A DNA stretch of 64,000 nucleotides from Sepioteuthis lessoniana (taxonomy: Eukaryota; Mollusca; Cephalopoda; Myopsida; Loliginidae), in contig OY757904.1 of assembly GCA_963585895.1 (NCBI GenBank), forward strand, positions 64,669,461 to 64,733,460, written 5' to 3'. Under the pieces are notes generated by a model, which ran no database searches, was not told the DNA's origin, and saw only the letters and a list, made by a program, of their open reading frames with translations. Shown in pieces: positions 44,472 through 57,164 of the stretch. Made by a program: the position numbers and the translations under genes. How positions within the stretch are numbered: position 1 is the stretch's first letter; each line of letters opens with the position of its first letter.

Positions 44472-44524
<53 letters not shown>
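44455..44524. repeat. (CT)n microsatellite
   Basis: CT tract of about 70 bases with two small interruptions. Confidence 0.95.
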
Positions 44525-44526
<2 letters not shown>

Positions 44527-44594
44527 GGTGATGCATTAACCATCAAGATATAAATCCTTTAGCAGTCTACCAATTGATGGGAATCCTCACAGAG

Positions 44595-44795
44595 TAGTGG
44601 GACTCTGAAATCGCAGTAAGTTATTTCGAACCCTAGTTACTCTATTACGTTCACGTTAGGATTAATATTCGTGCTAAAAGAATGAACCACTTATCCCCCA
44701 TTTATGGGTTAAATAGTACCACCATTGTTCTTCTACAATGATGATAATGGCATTAAATAAACCAGAAAAATTGATTAGCCATTAAACAAAGATTA
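44595..44795 (+). mobile_element. SINE B copy
   Basis: B-box-like 'atttcgaaccctagttactc', central 'ttacgttcacgttaggatta' and 'atttatgggttaaatagtac', tail 'gataatggcattaaataaac' and 'attagccattaaacaaagat'. Confidence 0.65.
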
Positions 44796-45690
44796 TCGCA
44801 GAAAATAATCATACCTGAAATTAGTTTATGTAAATCACATATACATGCATTAATCCATGCATACAAATGTGAAAAAAAAAAAACTATATGTATTATCGGG
44901 TAATTTTACTTTCTCCAGATTTTTACACACTGAAGTAATATTTTAAGAATATTAAGTTTTTAATTTATTCTTATCTGTTATGACCATTCTGAGAAAGAGA
45001 AAGAGTGGAGGAAGAAAGGAAAGAACGAACCAGTCTCTTCAAGGAATCTAACATGAAACAGTGACCTCAACATAAACCATTACCATATTTGAAAAAAAAA
45101 AAAACATTAAATGTTCTCGGATGAAAGAAACAAGCAGAAAACAGTCTGTAAAAACGTAAATAATTCTTAAAAACGATATAAATCTCTTTATGGACATATC
45201 CATTTTGAAATATTTACTTTTTTCTCTCTTTGAACCGACCTATACATATATATATATAATGAATGTGATAGGTGAATTTTCGTCTAAATTTCGCAAAAAT
45301 GACGAAAAAAAAAAAAAAACAAACTCTGACATCACAATTTTTTCAGATATATTTACAAAAGTTGCATGAAACTATCTTAAAATGTTATTTGCTAAAATCA
45401 TTTAATAGAAATCGCTATAAACTCCTGTGAACTCCAAACGACTTCGAAATCTATTCTTACCTTTTTCAACGGTCCCAGGTTTCAATTCTTAAATGCCACC
45501 GTTTTCCTTGCATTTTAGTCCTCCTTGGTGTTGTCCGTAGTCTTTTCGTCACTCGTTCAACCACACCTCACACATAATAAAGGCGTTGCAATCTTGTTAA
45601 TTACGTAGCTACAAGTGAGGGATGATGCAGTCAGATTTTTTTCGAACTCCCAAAAGGAGATTTCTCCTACTTGTGAGGTATGGAACAGTT
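44796..45690. other. Unassigned AT-rich DNA
   Basis: No gene; several A-runs of 10-16 bases (near 44873, 45092 and 45305). Confidence 0.5.
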
Positions 45691-46270
45691 TATTTGTCCT
45701 TGCCTCCCACCAGACAGGACTTGACACAAGGTCAATGACCCGATGGTCGGCTTAAAATGGGGATTTAGGGCATGGAAGGTTGGAAACGAGCCGAGGTTCG
45801 AAACCTGCTGGTCTGTGCTGCTCATCGACCCATTTAGTGCAATGTGGGCCTGATTAGCCAAGCTGGTTTTGGAACCAAATTTAGGTCCTGACACGGTTGC
45901 CTGCTTATAGCTTAAATTGGACAGCAAGGTCCAATGCTATACAAAGGGAACAAAGTTGTCAATGTTGCAGCTCGCCCACCCGAAGGGGACCCACCCGAAC
46001 CCGGAGGCATTTCGGCCGCGAATCTGCCATTGATTTCGATACCCCATCAGGCACGAATGCCAGATGGCCCAGTGAAGGGCAGGGAAATGTCTATGTTAGG
46101 TATGGAATAGTCTTTTTGCCAGACACAAAGTTTTCAAACAGCCACTCTCTCGGTCCATGGCTGCACTCTTCCGGCCAGACACTTAATGCAGGCCTCTGTG
46201 CTGAATCTGAGGTAACGTTGGAATATGTATGGAGGCATAAGGACTCCATCGCTAGTGATCATTGAAAACA
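45691..46270. other. GC-rich block, unclassified
   Basis: Distinctly GC-rich, with frames on both strands (minus 86 codons at 45667-45927, plus 122 codons at 45897-46265) that I do not recognise. 'cttgacacaaggtcaatgac' at 45719-45738 is close to the SINE A tail on the minus strand. The block may be a fragment of a retroelement, but ends and target duplication were not found. Confidence 0.35.
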
Positions 46271-46556
46271 CCATGATGTGTACCTGGTGTTTGGTTTTCA
46301 TCATTATGATTATGAATCTTTCCCCCGTATACTCTCAAACCTTCGGCAATCTATATATTTCAGTTCCTGGCATGAATGCCAAATAGTACACCATGTCGTT
46401 CCTAAATTTTGGAGCAGGGAACAGTGTATTGACACTGATTTTCTCAAGGACAAGGCCCAGCAAGACTACTGTTTGCAGCACTGAAGAAAAATAAGAAGCA
46501 AATTAAGCACATGCATGAAATTAATAATTTAAAATGGCGTCAATTTGCCCATCACA
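46271..46556. other. Unassigned DNA
   Basis: A 68-codon plus frame (46278-46484) is unrecognised. Confidence 0.4.
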
Positions 46557-46578
46557 TTATATATATATATATATATAT
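46557..46578. repeat. Short (TA)n tract
   Basis: Perfect TA tract of 22 bases just upstream of the Tc1-like relic; such transposons insert at TA. Confidence 0.85.
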
Positions 46579-46689
46579 GGTCTTCCGGACAAATTGAGAC
46601 CAAATTATAGCCGTTGATTCTGTGGTTTCAAAAAGTCATTTCCTGACAAAATATTGCTTGTAAAAACGACTAATCGTCCTCTTTTATTC

Positions 46690-47735
46690 CAGTTAAAGGA
46701 CAAACGGATTCTTCAGCAGAAAGCAATGGAACAACAGAATGTCTCCACTATAGTCTTGTAAGCACGCACCAGGCACACTGCAAAGGATATTGTTAAGTTG
46801 ACGAAATTTCCTTAAGCGACTATTTATCGTATTTTAAACGACTTAAAGAGAAGTCCTAGGATGATAGAAAATAACACTACTCTTAGGGATTCTAAACGCA
46901 CTCCGGGGTTTCTTGCTGGCCTCAAACGTTCGATTGAAGCCAATCCACCCACTTCCATAAAAAGTAAAAGAAACCCAATGTATCCCTTTCCACTGGGTCT
47001 GGAGTTGTCAACAGGGACCTTTGCATGACTATCAATATTCAAAGACGCTATCACCTTCTAACAATCAAGGCTAAAGTTATCAGAGCTATTATGCCCAAAG
47101 CTTCCATTTTTCATCAAGCATCAAGGCACTGTATAAGCTCTTGTGTTTATGGACGAGGAAAAGTTCACTCTGGACACTGAAATGAATCCCAGCAATTCTT
47201 TTGTTATTTCATACAACTCTTCTAACATTCCGCATGTGTTTAAGACTAAGAATCCTGCCTTTATGATAGTATTCGGTTCTGTGGCGAGTGATGGAAGTGT
47301 CATGAATCCACATTACATTGCGGCTGGTTTGGAGAATGGTTCAAAGGAGTATCTGGACATTTTTAAGACCTATCTGTTACAATGGATGCAGCAAAACTTT
47401 GGGCTTGACAAAATGTAGCTGATTAAGGATTCAGCACCAAATCAAGCCTCAAAAGCAACACTGCCTTTTCTTGGTGCTAAGGTACCATTTTTTTGTGAGG
47501 ACTGACATCTGGCCAAGTAATAGCCCAGATATTTTACCTCTTCGATTACGCATTGTGGTGCAGGCTTCAAGCAAATACTAATGCTTCACCACACTCAAAA
47601 TATCAAGAATTTCAATACGTGCATAAGGCATGCAACACGCAAAATCAAAAAGGTGGATGCTGTGGCCGTGGCAAAACAGTTTCGTTCTTGTATGGAGGCA
47701 GTAATTGCCCAAGAGGGTGGTCATATTGAGTGATG
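46690..47735 (+). pseudogene. Tc1/mariner-superfamily transposase relic
   Basis: Degenerate IS630-Tc1-mariner-type transposase. A helix-turn-helix segment is visible at 46765-46850 (RTAKDIVKLTKFP, ATIYRILNDLKRSPR), then a linker with TPGFLAGLKRSIEANPP (46900-46950). The longest frame (47143-47418, 91 codons) opens FMDEEKFTLD, carrying the first catalytic D. After its stop the same frame continues KDSAPNQASKATLPFLG with the second D. A frameshift then leads to WPSNSPDILPL (47512-47545) with the third D, so the fold is DDD-like. The C-terminus reads KKVDAVAVAKQFRSCMEAV (47650-47710) with a final stop at 47733. At least three frame breaks and several stops kill it. Terminal inverted repeats were not found. 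Confidence 0.8.
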
Positions 47736-47765
47736 AATGTTTGTGTGCTAGTACATAGCACCGGG

Positions 47766-47807
47766 CATTGTACCGGACATTGTACCGGATATTGTACCGG
47801 ACATTGG
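47766..47807. repeat. 12-bp tandem repeat
   Basis: 'attgtaccggac' variants start at 47767, 47779 and 47791 with a partial unit at 47803, exactly 12 bases apart, between the transposase relic and a SINE D. Confidence 0.9.
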
Positions 47808-48055
47808 AATAATGGTTAGAGTGTTCGCCAATGGCCCGGGAGGCCTGAGTTCAATCCCAGGTCGAGTCATACCAAAGACTTTAAAAATGTCACTTGATGC
47901 CTCCTTGCTTAACACTCAGCATTATAAGGTACGGATCAAGGGTAAAGTGAAGAAATCCAGGGAAGGAGTATTTTCCTACCCTACATCTTGGTGTAGTAGC
48001 TATCGAAAAGAGAGCCTTTGGGTCACCCTCGACTATGGTAGCCAACTTGACAACT
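47806..48055 (+). mobile_element. SINE D copy
   Basis: Near full-length: 'atggttagagtgttcgccaa', B-box-like 'gagttcaatcccagg', 'ttaaaaatgtcacttgatgc', 'cctacatcttggtgtagtag' and tail 'ggtagccaacttgacaactt'. The start of the tRNA head is missing where the 12-bp repeat abuts. Confidence 0.82.
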
Positions 48056-49544
48056 TACATAGCAGATTCAAATTATATCGATGTACTACCATTACTTTAG
48101 TAAAAATGATATGTTGTATTATCTTGAAATATCGTCTCAATTTACCTTTAAGACACGATATATGAGTTTTCTTTATTCTCATTTTTTTAATTAAAATATA
48201 CTGTAATTCTCATTCAAAGAAGATTCTATGGTAGCGTCCGTTACGCATACCTAGCATATACACCGAATATCAATGTATCAGCACTGTTACTATTGACATG
48301 TTAAATAAATAGTGGAAATCGTCAAGACTGCTGTGAATGTTGCAGACTACAAACCAACTTTCAATCAAGACACCAACCGACTTGTTTTGTGTCATGTTCA
48401 AAGAGCAACTTTGCCTCCATATTTCCTTTGGTGCCGTAGAGTTACACCAATATACTTATCCAAAAAATAAGGTGTTTTTGAGAATCTGAGCCTTTTTTGC
48501 CGAATTTATTTCCTTAGACAATTAAACATTTAGCTATATGCACCTTAAAAACACATAAAAAATTACTAATCTCATAAAATCGAATCAAAATCTTTACGCT
48601 ATTCGATTCCTGAAATGTTTTTCTTGTTTTGATAACAGCCAGGAATTTCAATCATCTAAACAATGGCTCAGTAAAATGTACGTATAGAAAATCTACTAGT
48701 TTTCCAATCGGTAATGGAACAGTTTCACAACATTTCGATTTTTCTATACTATGTGCCGATACTTTCCATTCTCCCAAATTTTGCTATACACATTTTCTCT
48801 ACAAATATAAAGTTCTTTACTGACAAGTTTACAGCTTGCCATTTACTTGAGGCGAAATCATATTGGAAAGAAAAAGCATTTTTCTTCTCTATGGTGGCGG
48901 CAAACTGCAACTCTTACATACACACGCATTATATATAATTTAAGCGAATGAGAAATGCCGTCAGCGGTAGGTTGATGAAAAAATCAAATAAAAAATAAAC
49001 AAAAGAAAAAAGAAACATTATAAAAGAAAAGATAAGTAAAAACGTGATGTCTGCAAATGTGTTGCAGACATTGGATTTTCAGACTAAAAGCTAGTTTAAC
49101 GCTATGCGGCAGCAAACACCATTTCGGTAAATAGAAATTAACTGCTCCACGGCTGCGCTATTAAGAATCTGACTAAAAGCCAACGACTGGAAACACTCAT
49201 GCCTGGCCAGCGAAGCCACCATTTTGTGGCACGGCAGTCTTTTCAGGGAAACCTTTTGGTTGTTGTTGCTGTTGTTGTTTTATAAATTGGCGTTCTCGTG
49301 ATACAGAGCCAAGAATGATGTAGCTTCGCTGAATACCTTATTATTCGCTAAAGATATCTTTACGTCCTGCCGGAAAATAGCTTATTTATTTTTACGAAGC
49401 TTAAATTAGTATATCACGTGATAGTAGAGGTTTTCATTCTTTACTTTCTCTTTAAAGTGGCGTACACGCTGAGATATTTTACATTCAAACAGTTGAATTT
49501 TATACGGAATTCAAAAAGACGCTTGCAGCGTCGACGGGGTTTTG
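48056..49544. other. Unassigned AT-rich DNA
   Basis: No gene supported. A (GTT)n-like patch (tgttgttgctgttgttgttt) lies at 49261-49280. Confidence 0.45.
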
Positions 49545-49760
49545 ACTTTGCTATACCTTGTAGAGGGATATGACTCTTCACAATAAATCTAGTATCCTGA
49601 ATATAACATGAAATTACTTATAGGATGATAATCCAGTTCTGTTAATCTGGGGATTGTGGAGTACCCCTTCTTTGCAATTAATCTCAGATTCACTTTGACC
49701 CGGTGCGAGAACCTATTGAGGTTTCATCTATATGACAGGTATATTTATTTAGAATTATTC
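49545..49760 (+). mobile_element. Degenerate repeat C head
   Basis: In order: 'ccttgtagagggatatgact', 'atcctgaatataacatgaaa', 'gggattgtggagtacccctt' and 'actttgacccggtgcgagaa'. No array or tail follows. Confidence 0.55.
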
Positions 49761-50149
49761 CACTAGAGTGTGAGCTAAAAGAAACATAAATCCTTCAAAA
49801 ACAGCACAAATATAAATATTAACGTACAATGTTCGAGGTTTCTTAAACACTAGTCATGTAATAATTCTATCCTGGTGGACATGATGTTGAAATGAGTCAA
49901 TCAATCCATGAAAAATTCGCTACTTTATATTTTCAAAAGCTCATAGATATGTAAAATAAAATGAATATATTTTTTTTTAATATTTGCGAACCTTCGATTA
50001 CTATATCATGAGTTAGTGATTCTTCTTTTACCATACGCTAAAGGGAAGATAGTCTGCACAGAAAAAACAGATACAACACTTGAAAAGTTTTCTAAGCTTC
50101 TAAAACAACTTTCCACGAAATAAAAGAAGGCTCAATACTTGACAAGTAT
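49761..50149. other. Unassigned AT-rich DNA
   Basis: No recognised feature. Confidence 0.45.
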
Positions 50150-50868
50150 TATTTTGCCGCCCAATCGGATGGGGTTGTAGAAAACGTCAACTATATCTTT
50201 GCACTGAAGTGAGAAACCAACTCCAACAACGAGTACCCTTGATATGATTGTAAAAATCTGATGATTAAGCTCTAATCCAGGAGATTTGGGGAGTGTGGAA
50301 TACCCCTTCACTGGCATTACTCTAGGTCCTCTCTGTCACGAAGTGGTATTACCTTTTAGGGTCCTATCTATAATTCAAGCATAACTGCTTAATCGTTTAC
50401 TATACTTAAAACGATTATCTTCTGTGTGCAACTAAATTTTTGATGTTAAATTGAATGATTTGTACAAGGTAGCAATGCTTGAACCAGTTTAATTGTGGCA
50501 AATATAACTATTTGTGTTTGATAGCTATGTTTGAAACCATTTAACTCTGTGCAAACACTTGGAACCATTTGACCATGTGCAAATAGAACAATTACTGTAT
50601 GATATCAATACCTGAAACCATTTAACTGTGAGAAAATGAATCTGTTAGTGCTGTACAGCCATACATGAAACCATTTTACTGTGTACAAATTAATTCTGTC
50701 TAATTTAAATTGTTATTCAGGAACATTTGGTTACAAATTATTTGTATATAATACACACACACACACACACACACACAGATATATATATATATATATATAT
50801 ATAAACAGGATTTGTCATTAAGGTTGCTATACCGAAAAAAATAACCAACCAAACTAACAACCACTATT
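50150..50868 (+). mobile_element. Repeat C copy, variant array
   Basis: Head 50150-50385 ('cgcccaatcggatggggttg', 'gtgtggaataccccttcact', 'gaagtggtattacc'). Array units of the second type (agcaatgcttgaaccagttt, gaaaccatttaactctgtgc, gaaaccattttactgtgtac) run to about 50720. Then come a (CA)n(TA)n tract, the tail (aggatttgtcattaaggttg) and an AACCAACCAAAC end. Confidence 0.78.
50753..50803. repeat. Compound (CA)n(TA)n microsatellite inside repeat C
   Basis: CA about 26 bases, then TA about 24 bases, placed between array and tail of the repeat C copy. Confidence 0.95.
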
Positions 50869-52700
50869 TTACCTATTATAAAATCGTTAATAAATGAAAT
50901 ACAATGCAGTATTAGCTGTGCGTTGGATAGATCTCGGAAGATTGTGTTGCCCTGATCTTCTGGCTAGAAGAGTCTCCTTAAACGACTATGTAATTAGAAT
51001 TCGACTTCCTGGCTTTTATTGAGCTTTCCTTAGAATACGCTTTCAGTTTGGGAAGATGGGACAATTATCTGAGAATTATTGCGCTGGTTAAAACCAGATG
51101 TATAATTAAAAACAAATGACTGAATCCAAATTGTAAACATCTCATTTACTTCCACATTCTTGTCTTCGATACCACCTTGACCAGGTTTGTACCGACAACA
51201 AGGCGCAGATCACATAGTTCAATGATTTGAATGACTGCATTATATAGCGGGACCAAGTTGAATATTATAAATAGATATATTAGGCTGTCATTCATGCAAT
51301 CCTGAAGGTCACATTAATCATCAGAACACCTTGGATTGTAAAAAATACGTTCGGATTAGTATATCAATACTGGTATATCATTCTTCCCGGCAAAAATAGC
51401 TTTCTTGCTGAGAAATGTAACATTTAAGAAAATCTGTATTTTATAGTAAATTCGAAAACGCATCACATGACTAGTAGAAAATATATCTCATCTCTGTTCA
51501 GGTGTAACAACTTGTGAATATTCTCTTGCAAATTTGCAAATTGTAAATTGATACAGAACAATACCAGTTTGGCTGTGAGTTAGATATCCATATGAAGATT
51601 ATGCTATGTTGATTTTCTGGTTGGAAAAATTTGTTTATCAGGTTTAGTAATCAATATCAAAACACCTGGCTTTTATCTAAAACCTTGTTAAATGTCTTAG
51701 TCACAATCAGGAATCATTTAGCATTCTCCCGGATCGGGTTTTCAATGATAAAAGATGGGCTCTTCTACTCATAAGTTATGCGTTTCTGAAAGATAAAATT
51801 CGAATTATTAACACTAGAAAAAATCCGAATATTTGATATCCCGTTTATTCTCAAGGGGACAAAAACATACTAAGTAAAATATCACAGCAGTATTTAGCTA
51901 TTTAAAATTGAAAAAAAAGAACTATTTTTCCATTTATTCATTGTAACTGGTTTTATATTTTCGACAACGATAGACATAAAACTACAAAACCAATGCTTGA
52001 TATTTTATGTCTTCCTACAATGTTATATGTGGGTGTTGGTGTTATTACATTAGAGGTTCAACATTTTCTCTAATTAAAAATGAGAAATGCTTTTCTTTCT
52101 CGTAAATTGGCAGCAGTCTGACAACTTAATCGACAATTTGACACACTAACCTGAATGAGTTGGCATAATATAATTGACCCCCATTAGCAGTATCTTATCA
52201 TAGTGGAGATGATCTGCCTGGCTTCTGCAACCGAATGTACGTCACCACTGACATCACAATTTCCTTAGTTATTTACGTTATATTCTCAATGATTAAAAAG
52301 TAATCTCTTTTACCCTTAATGAGCATTTAATTTATCAGCACTGTCTCTATTAATGTTTAGCAGAATTAGATTAGCCTTAAAACAACAAATGTTTTTAGAC
52401 GTGTTTGAAATCCTACAATATGGGACGTATAAGTAAGTCATGAAATTTACACAATACATGTTGTGTATACTTTATATATTTATTTTAATAAAACCGACAT
52501 ATAACAAACGATTATTGGTCTAATTGATTTCTAATATTATTCTTTTATTCTTAAATGCATTCAAAGTAATCGCACGTATAATTTCATATGGAAATCAATT
52601 AAAATAGTATATAAATAATCGTAATCTTTTCATGGGAGTTCTTATTCAGTTTCACTTGCCTTTCTAATTTTGTAATATGCTTTTAATGTTACTACTCATA
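50869..52700. other. AT-rich segment with internal and distant diverged duplicates
   Basis: No gene. 50900-51035 and 51540-51680 share collinear phrases ('gatcttctggctagaagagt' beside 'gattttctggttggaaaaat'; 'cttcctggcttttattgagc' beside 'cacctggcttttatctaaaa'). 52190-52690 aligns with 42067-42660. Confidence 0.4.
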
Positions 52701-54266
52701 TACATTATTTAAATGATAGAGTAATGGTATCTATTATTGACGTGAAATGTTGGCCACTAAGACTAAGTCTTAACCGTTAGAATATCACGCGGTTTGAGTG
52801 ATGTGTGGTGGCCACAAGATCAAATAAAAGCTTGGCTCTCATTGGATGCAAGCGATAACATGATCGTAGTAAGTTTTGAAGTTAGATAAAAACTTCAATT
52901 GATTCCTAAGTATTACCGAGCACACATGTGTGAAAATGTTCTGCGCATATTTCTCCACCTATGTAATAATTGTGCTACTCTCTCAAGTAGTGAGCTTATA
53001 TGGAAAGAAAAAGACATCTTAGATGAAAGATGCTTCTGCATTTGTTCCTCAAAAGCGTGTGGTGTGCAACAAAAAGAAAGCAGATGGACTGTCAAACAGG
53101 TGGGAGGCAAAGAAATCATCAGCGTTGTCGGAAATAGAGCGAAAAGCCTCTAATATCCAACACTTGTAGCCAGAGGTTTCAGATTTTTGCAAGATATGTT
53201 GTATTCTCTTAGTCAACTTGAATAAATATTGAAAATTGAAACACTAAATCAAGTGATAATATAAAATATATTTTTTATGAATCCATCTCTCTTTTAGCCT
53301 ATGGGAGTTAATTCGTCCTTATTAAATTTGGTAACTTCTTACAAGGTTTCTTGTTGCAAATGGTAATGTGTATTCGAAGGATTATTCAGGAATATTGATC
53401 TCATTTTTATCGTTGATATGATATTTCCGACGATCCATTCTACGGTCTTCTTTACTTTTCTCTTCAAAAATACGCCCCACGTCTCTTATCAAGTTTTGGA
53501 GATTATAGTTATTTGATGCTACGAAAATTGTTTCATACATTGTAATTTAATTCAGAACGAACGTATGTAGTGCCAAAATCATATGTCATTTAATTTGCAA
53601 AAGCGTCAAGTTTTATGAAGAGTAAAGCAATAGCTATCTTTTTTGTTCTTGTTCGATGAGTATTGTAACTACTGTATTTTGTTTTATTCGGGCTCACTTA
53701 TTTATTTGTCTGTGTTGTTTGTCATCGGATGCTCTACCCTTTCATCTTATTCTATCATATATTTTTTCGTTATTTTTATCTTTCTTTTTGGATACTTGTT
53801 TCCATATTCACCCATTCTCTTTGGAATGAAGTCGAATTAGCAGACAGAAAATAAAAAAATGTAATAGACAATAAAGTTGAAGGAAGTAGCATATCTTGCG
53901 TTCAAATCAAATCAAATAGTTCCATCAAAAAAAAAAAAAAAAGCAAATAGAACAAATAGAAAATAGAAAATAGCAGTACTGATGAAATTCACTGATTTTA
54001 TTGCATAAGTCAATGGAAAAGAGAAACAGGAGCTTTGAGGCAATGAAAATAAGGTCTGTGAGACGGGAAGCGCAATCTACTACTTTGCCTTCAAAAACAC
54101 TATATACATCTTATAAAGTTTGGACATAACTTAAACAAAAATTAGGATAAAACATCTCGAAAGAATTAGTTTAACTGGAACAAAATATAAAAAAAGTATT
54201 ATATGATTTAAAAATTGTATTACTAAAGTTCACTCAGTTGAATATTTAGAGCTTTTTGAACATGCT

Positions 54267-54267
<1 letters not shown>
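52701..54267. other. Unassigned AT-rich DNA
   Basis: An 84-codon plus frame (52899-53153) with several cysteines does not match a zinc-finger spacing that I recognise. The hydrophobic 65-codon frame at 53643-53840 is T-rich sequence. Neither is called. Confidence 0.45.

Positions 54268-54339
<72 letters not shown>
54268..54339. repeat. (TA)n microsatellite
   Basis: TA tract of about 70 bases with one ACA interruption. Confidence 0.95.
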
Positions 54340-54342
<3 letters not shown>

Positions 54343-55450
54343 TTTGTTTGACGGAAAAACATTCCAAGCTACTAGACAGAGATTTTCAAAGTCAATGCAT
54401 TCTGCAACACAAAGAGACAAATCATTCTCCAACTTTTTGAATACAAGACTATATATAAAAGAAAAGTAAATAAAAATAAATAAAGAACACGATGAATTGA
54501 ATAGATAAATAAATGAATAGATAGATGAATAACAACGCCACAAAAAAAACACCTTATCAAAAAAAAAAAAAAAAAGCACAGTTCAACTGATTAAAAATAT
54601 ATTCGCTTCGAAGGGAGAAAGTTAAACATTCAATAAAGTTGAATTATTTTATTTAATTTGTTATTGACCGTTAACATTATTTGTATAATCTATTTAACAT
54701 TGTTATGTATGTAGCATCGCAGGCAGTGTCTGGCTTGTGCTTGCTCACGAGAAGGACTTAAAATTGGTTGATTGTTGTTTCTGTCCGAATTACGAAAGTC
54801 TTTGACGAACATGCCTTATAGTTTCCTTTCTATATTTTTTTACGTGATATAGTTTGATCATTTTTTTCCATTGTGGCTCTAACCACTCTTCATAGTTAGG
54901 AGAAAACACTGCGTTTACCTAATTTTCTGTTGAAGGCCTCATTAGAATGTTTCTTAGCGTTAAAATCCTCAAAATATTTCTGACGATGTCTCTTATACTC
55001 AAAATCTAAACTGATTATAATTCTTATGTGTCGAATATCACGTGACTGGCAGTGAACAAACGCCCAAACGATCATTACTTTTCCAGAACTGACACAATAC
55101 CATTGAGCTATTGCTAGTCAGTTGTACCCCTGCTATTGTTTAATGCATTCGCTATGCAAGGTACCAATTGTGGTGGATGTCACCTGTAATCTTCTGTGCT
55201 TTTACAGGATGGAACTCATTATTCAATGGTTATTGATTGTCTATACTTTATGACCTTTCGTTGAAACTATTGTTTTCATTGTCATCTACACATGTTTCAC
55301 TCGGTCGGTTCTTCGGCCTTCTTCAGGTGTTTCGTATCGACCTGGAGAGCCTGTACAGAACTTCGGATCGAACCTTTTATTTAATGTACGGGGGTAGAGT
55401 GTTCTAATTATGTTAACCATGACTGGGTATAAGTGTTAAGGTATAGTAAG
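54340..55450. other. Unassigned AT-rich DNA
   Basis: 'cttcggccttcttcaggtgt' at 55312-55331 is the complement of the phrase following the direct repeat at 28510; both are probably fragments of one dispersed repeat. Nothing else recognised. Confidence 0.4.
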
Positions 55451-55570
55451 TATTCCTTAGTGCGTCTCGGGTAGTGTAATAGTTATCAAGTTAAATTGGC
55501 AAATCTAAACGAATGAGTTCGAGCCTAATTGGGTACCCTATTCATACGGCCTTGTACCACATCTCAGCGA
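55451..55570 (+). mobile_element. tRNA-like SINE remnant
   Basis: 'ctcgggtagtgtaatagtta' fits an A box and 'gagttcgagcc' a B box about 50 bases later, within a tRNA-sized stretch. Its 3' part ('cttgtaccacatctcagcga') does not match SINE A, B or D, so it is probably another family. It is not a plausible functional tRNA: no paired acceptor stem is evident. Confidence 0.4.
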
Positions 55571-57164
55571 AAAGCTTTGTAAATTACTATTGATTGATAT
55601 TTACTTCTTGTCGGGATTGAACCAGCAAATTTCAGATGTATTCACACAGGAGTACTTTTCAACCAAACACCTATATCCGTGGGTCCTGTTGGAAAGTTCA
55701 GCATGAATTTCAATGTCGAGGAATTAATATTGTGAATTGAATTACCATGACCAGAAAATCCCCCAAACACCTTCGCACAATATACGGGAACACTGGACAG
55801 TTGTTTCGACCTTATTAAGTCTCATCAGTAGTGTATACCATAATCTCCACCACTGGAGATCGAACCAGCGACCACAGATTGCAGTGCCGAAACTCTACAA
55901 CTGACCATCAGTTCATATCGCACACAAGTGACGCCAGATCAGTGGTAATTCAATTCAGAATTTCAATGGCTTATAAACTTTATAACCAACTGTCCATTTT
56001 AAGAAATCATTCATCAAACACTAAAACATTGACTGTCTATAATAAAAAATAAAACTGCAACACTTTTATGACCAGAAAATAAAATGTAAATATAAGTATA
56101 TGCGATATATTACATGAATAAAATATAAAGTTAAACAAATGTAATTAACCAAATGCTAGTTATGGTTTATTTAGCCAAGCATATACCTTAATGTATTGTT
56201 ATATTTTCCTATTTATAAGGCATAAAAAAAACAGAGAAGTCCTTATATTTATATTTATTCTTAATATCTAAACCATTAAATACTTATATGCAACTCTCTA
56301 AAAATAAATACTTATCTTATATATATACATACATGTATGTATTTATTTTTTGTAAAAAGGTATCGTAATTTTTGTGTTTATTTTCTTTTCTAGAATTTTA
56401 AAGCCGTAGTGTTTGGTAAAAAAGCATCATCTTATGATATCCATTTTCATAAAATGATATTTCACAAGAAACACTTTGTCTTTTGTTTCATGATGAACAA
56501 GTAACTTAACAAATCGGTCATTGGAGATACACTAACTTAGCAAAATCTTTGATTACATAACGTTTAAACACGATTTCCTTTCCTAATCTCATATCTATTT
56601 TTTGCTGATATCAACGGGAATGTCACACCAACAGGAACATCTAAATGTAAAATAGACTAATTGGGTTTGTTGCTTCGGGGTTGAAACGAGCATGTAAAAA
56701 GAAAGCGACTTACTGTATTTAGTAAAAGTTATAAGAAACGCATTCCTCCTTTTCTAATTTAAAGTTTCATAGCGAATTCATAACTTAGTCTTTGTATTAT
56801 GAAAAATAAATTTCACGCATAAGAGTGTCTCAATACTAGCTTTGCTATGCATTCGAGATATTTGCAAAATCCTTGTTTGAAACTGAAATAACATCATTTC
56901 GAACAGTTACATGATTGATTAACGGGTTATCGTGATTTGGCATGAATTCATCTAGGAATGAATGAGAGCTCATCTCAGAGATCACGAAAATAAAATGAAA
57001 CATAAAACTAACTGATTACAAACTAACATGCAAGAATAAAAAAAAAGCTATAAAAGAGATATATACAATAAAAATAATATAATAGTGGTAATAACAAAAG
57101 AATGTTCTTCATAGTATCTAGTGGCACATTATGTATATCAAGTGACAGCAAGTCTTGTCATATT
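55571..57164. other. Unassigned AT-rich DNA
   Basis: 55600-55960 contains tRNA-B-box-like phrases on the minus strand (complement of 'gggattgaacc' and 'gagatcgaaccagcgaccac') with a conserved-looking spacer and is probably an old SINE. The rest is featureless. Confidence 0.4.

Noticed and set aside
47812-48165. 117-codon plus-strand frame
   Set aside because: It lies over a SINE D copy; similar frames appear in other SINE D copies (43312-43497).
52899-53153. 84-codon cysteine-containing frame, possible small secreted or zinc-binding peptide
   Set aside because: Cysteine spacing matches no known finger, and there is no signal peptide or repeat of the pattern.
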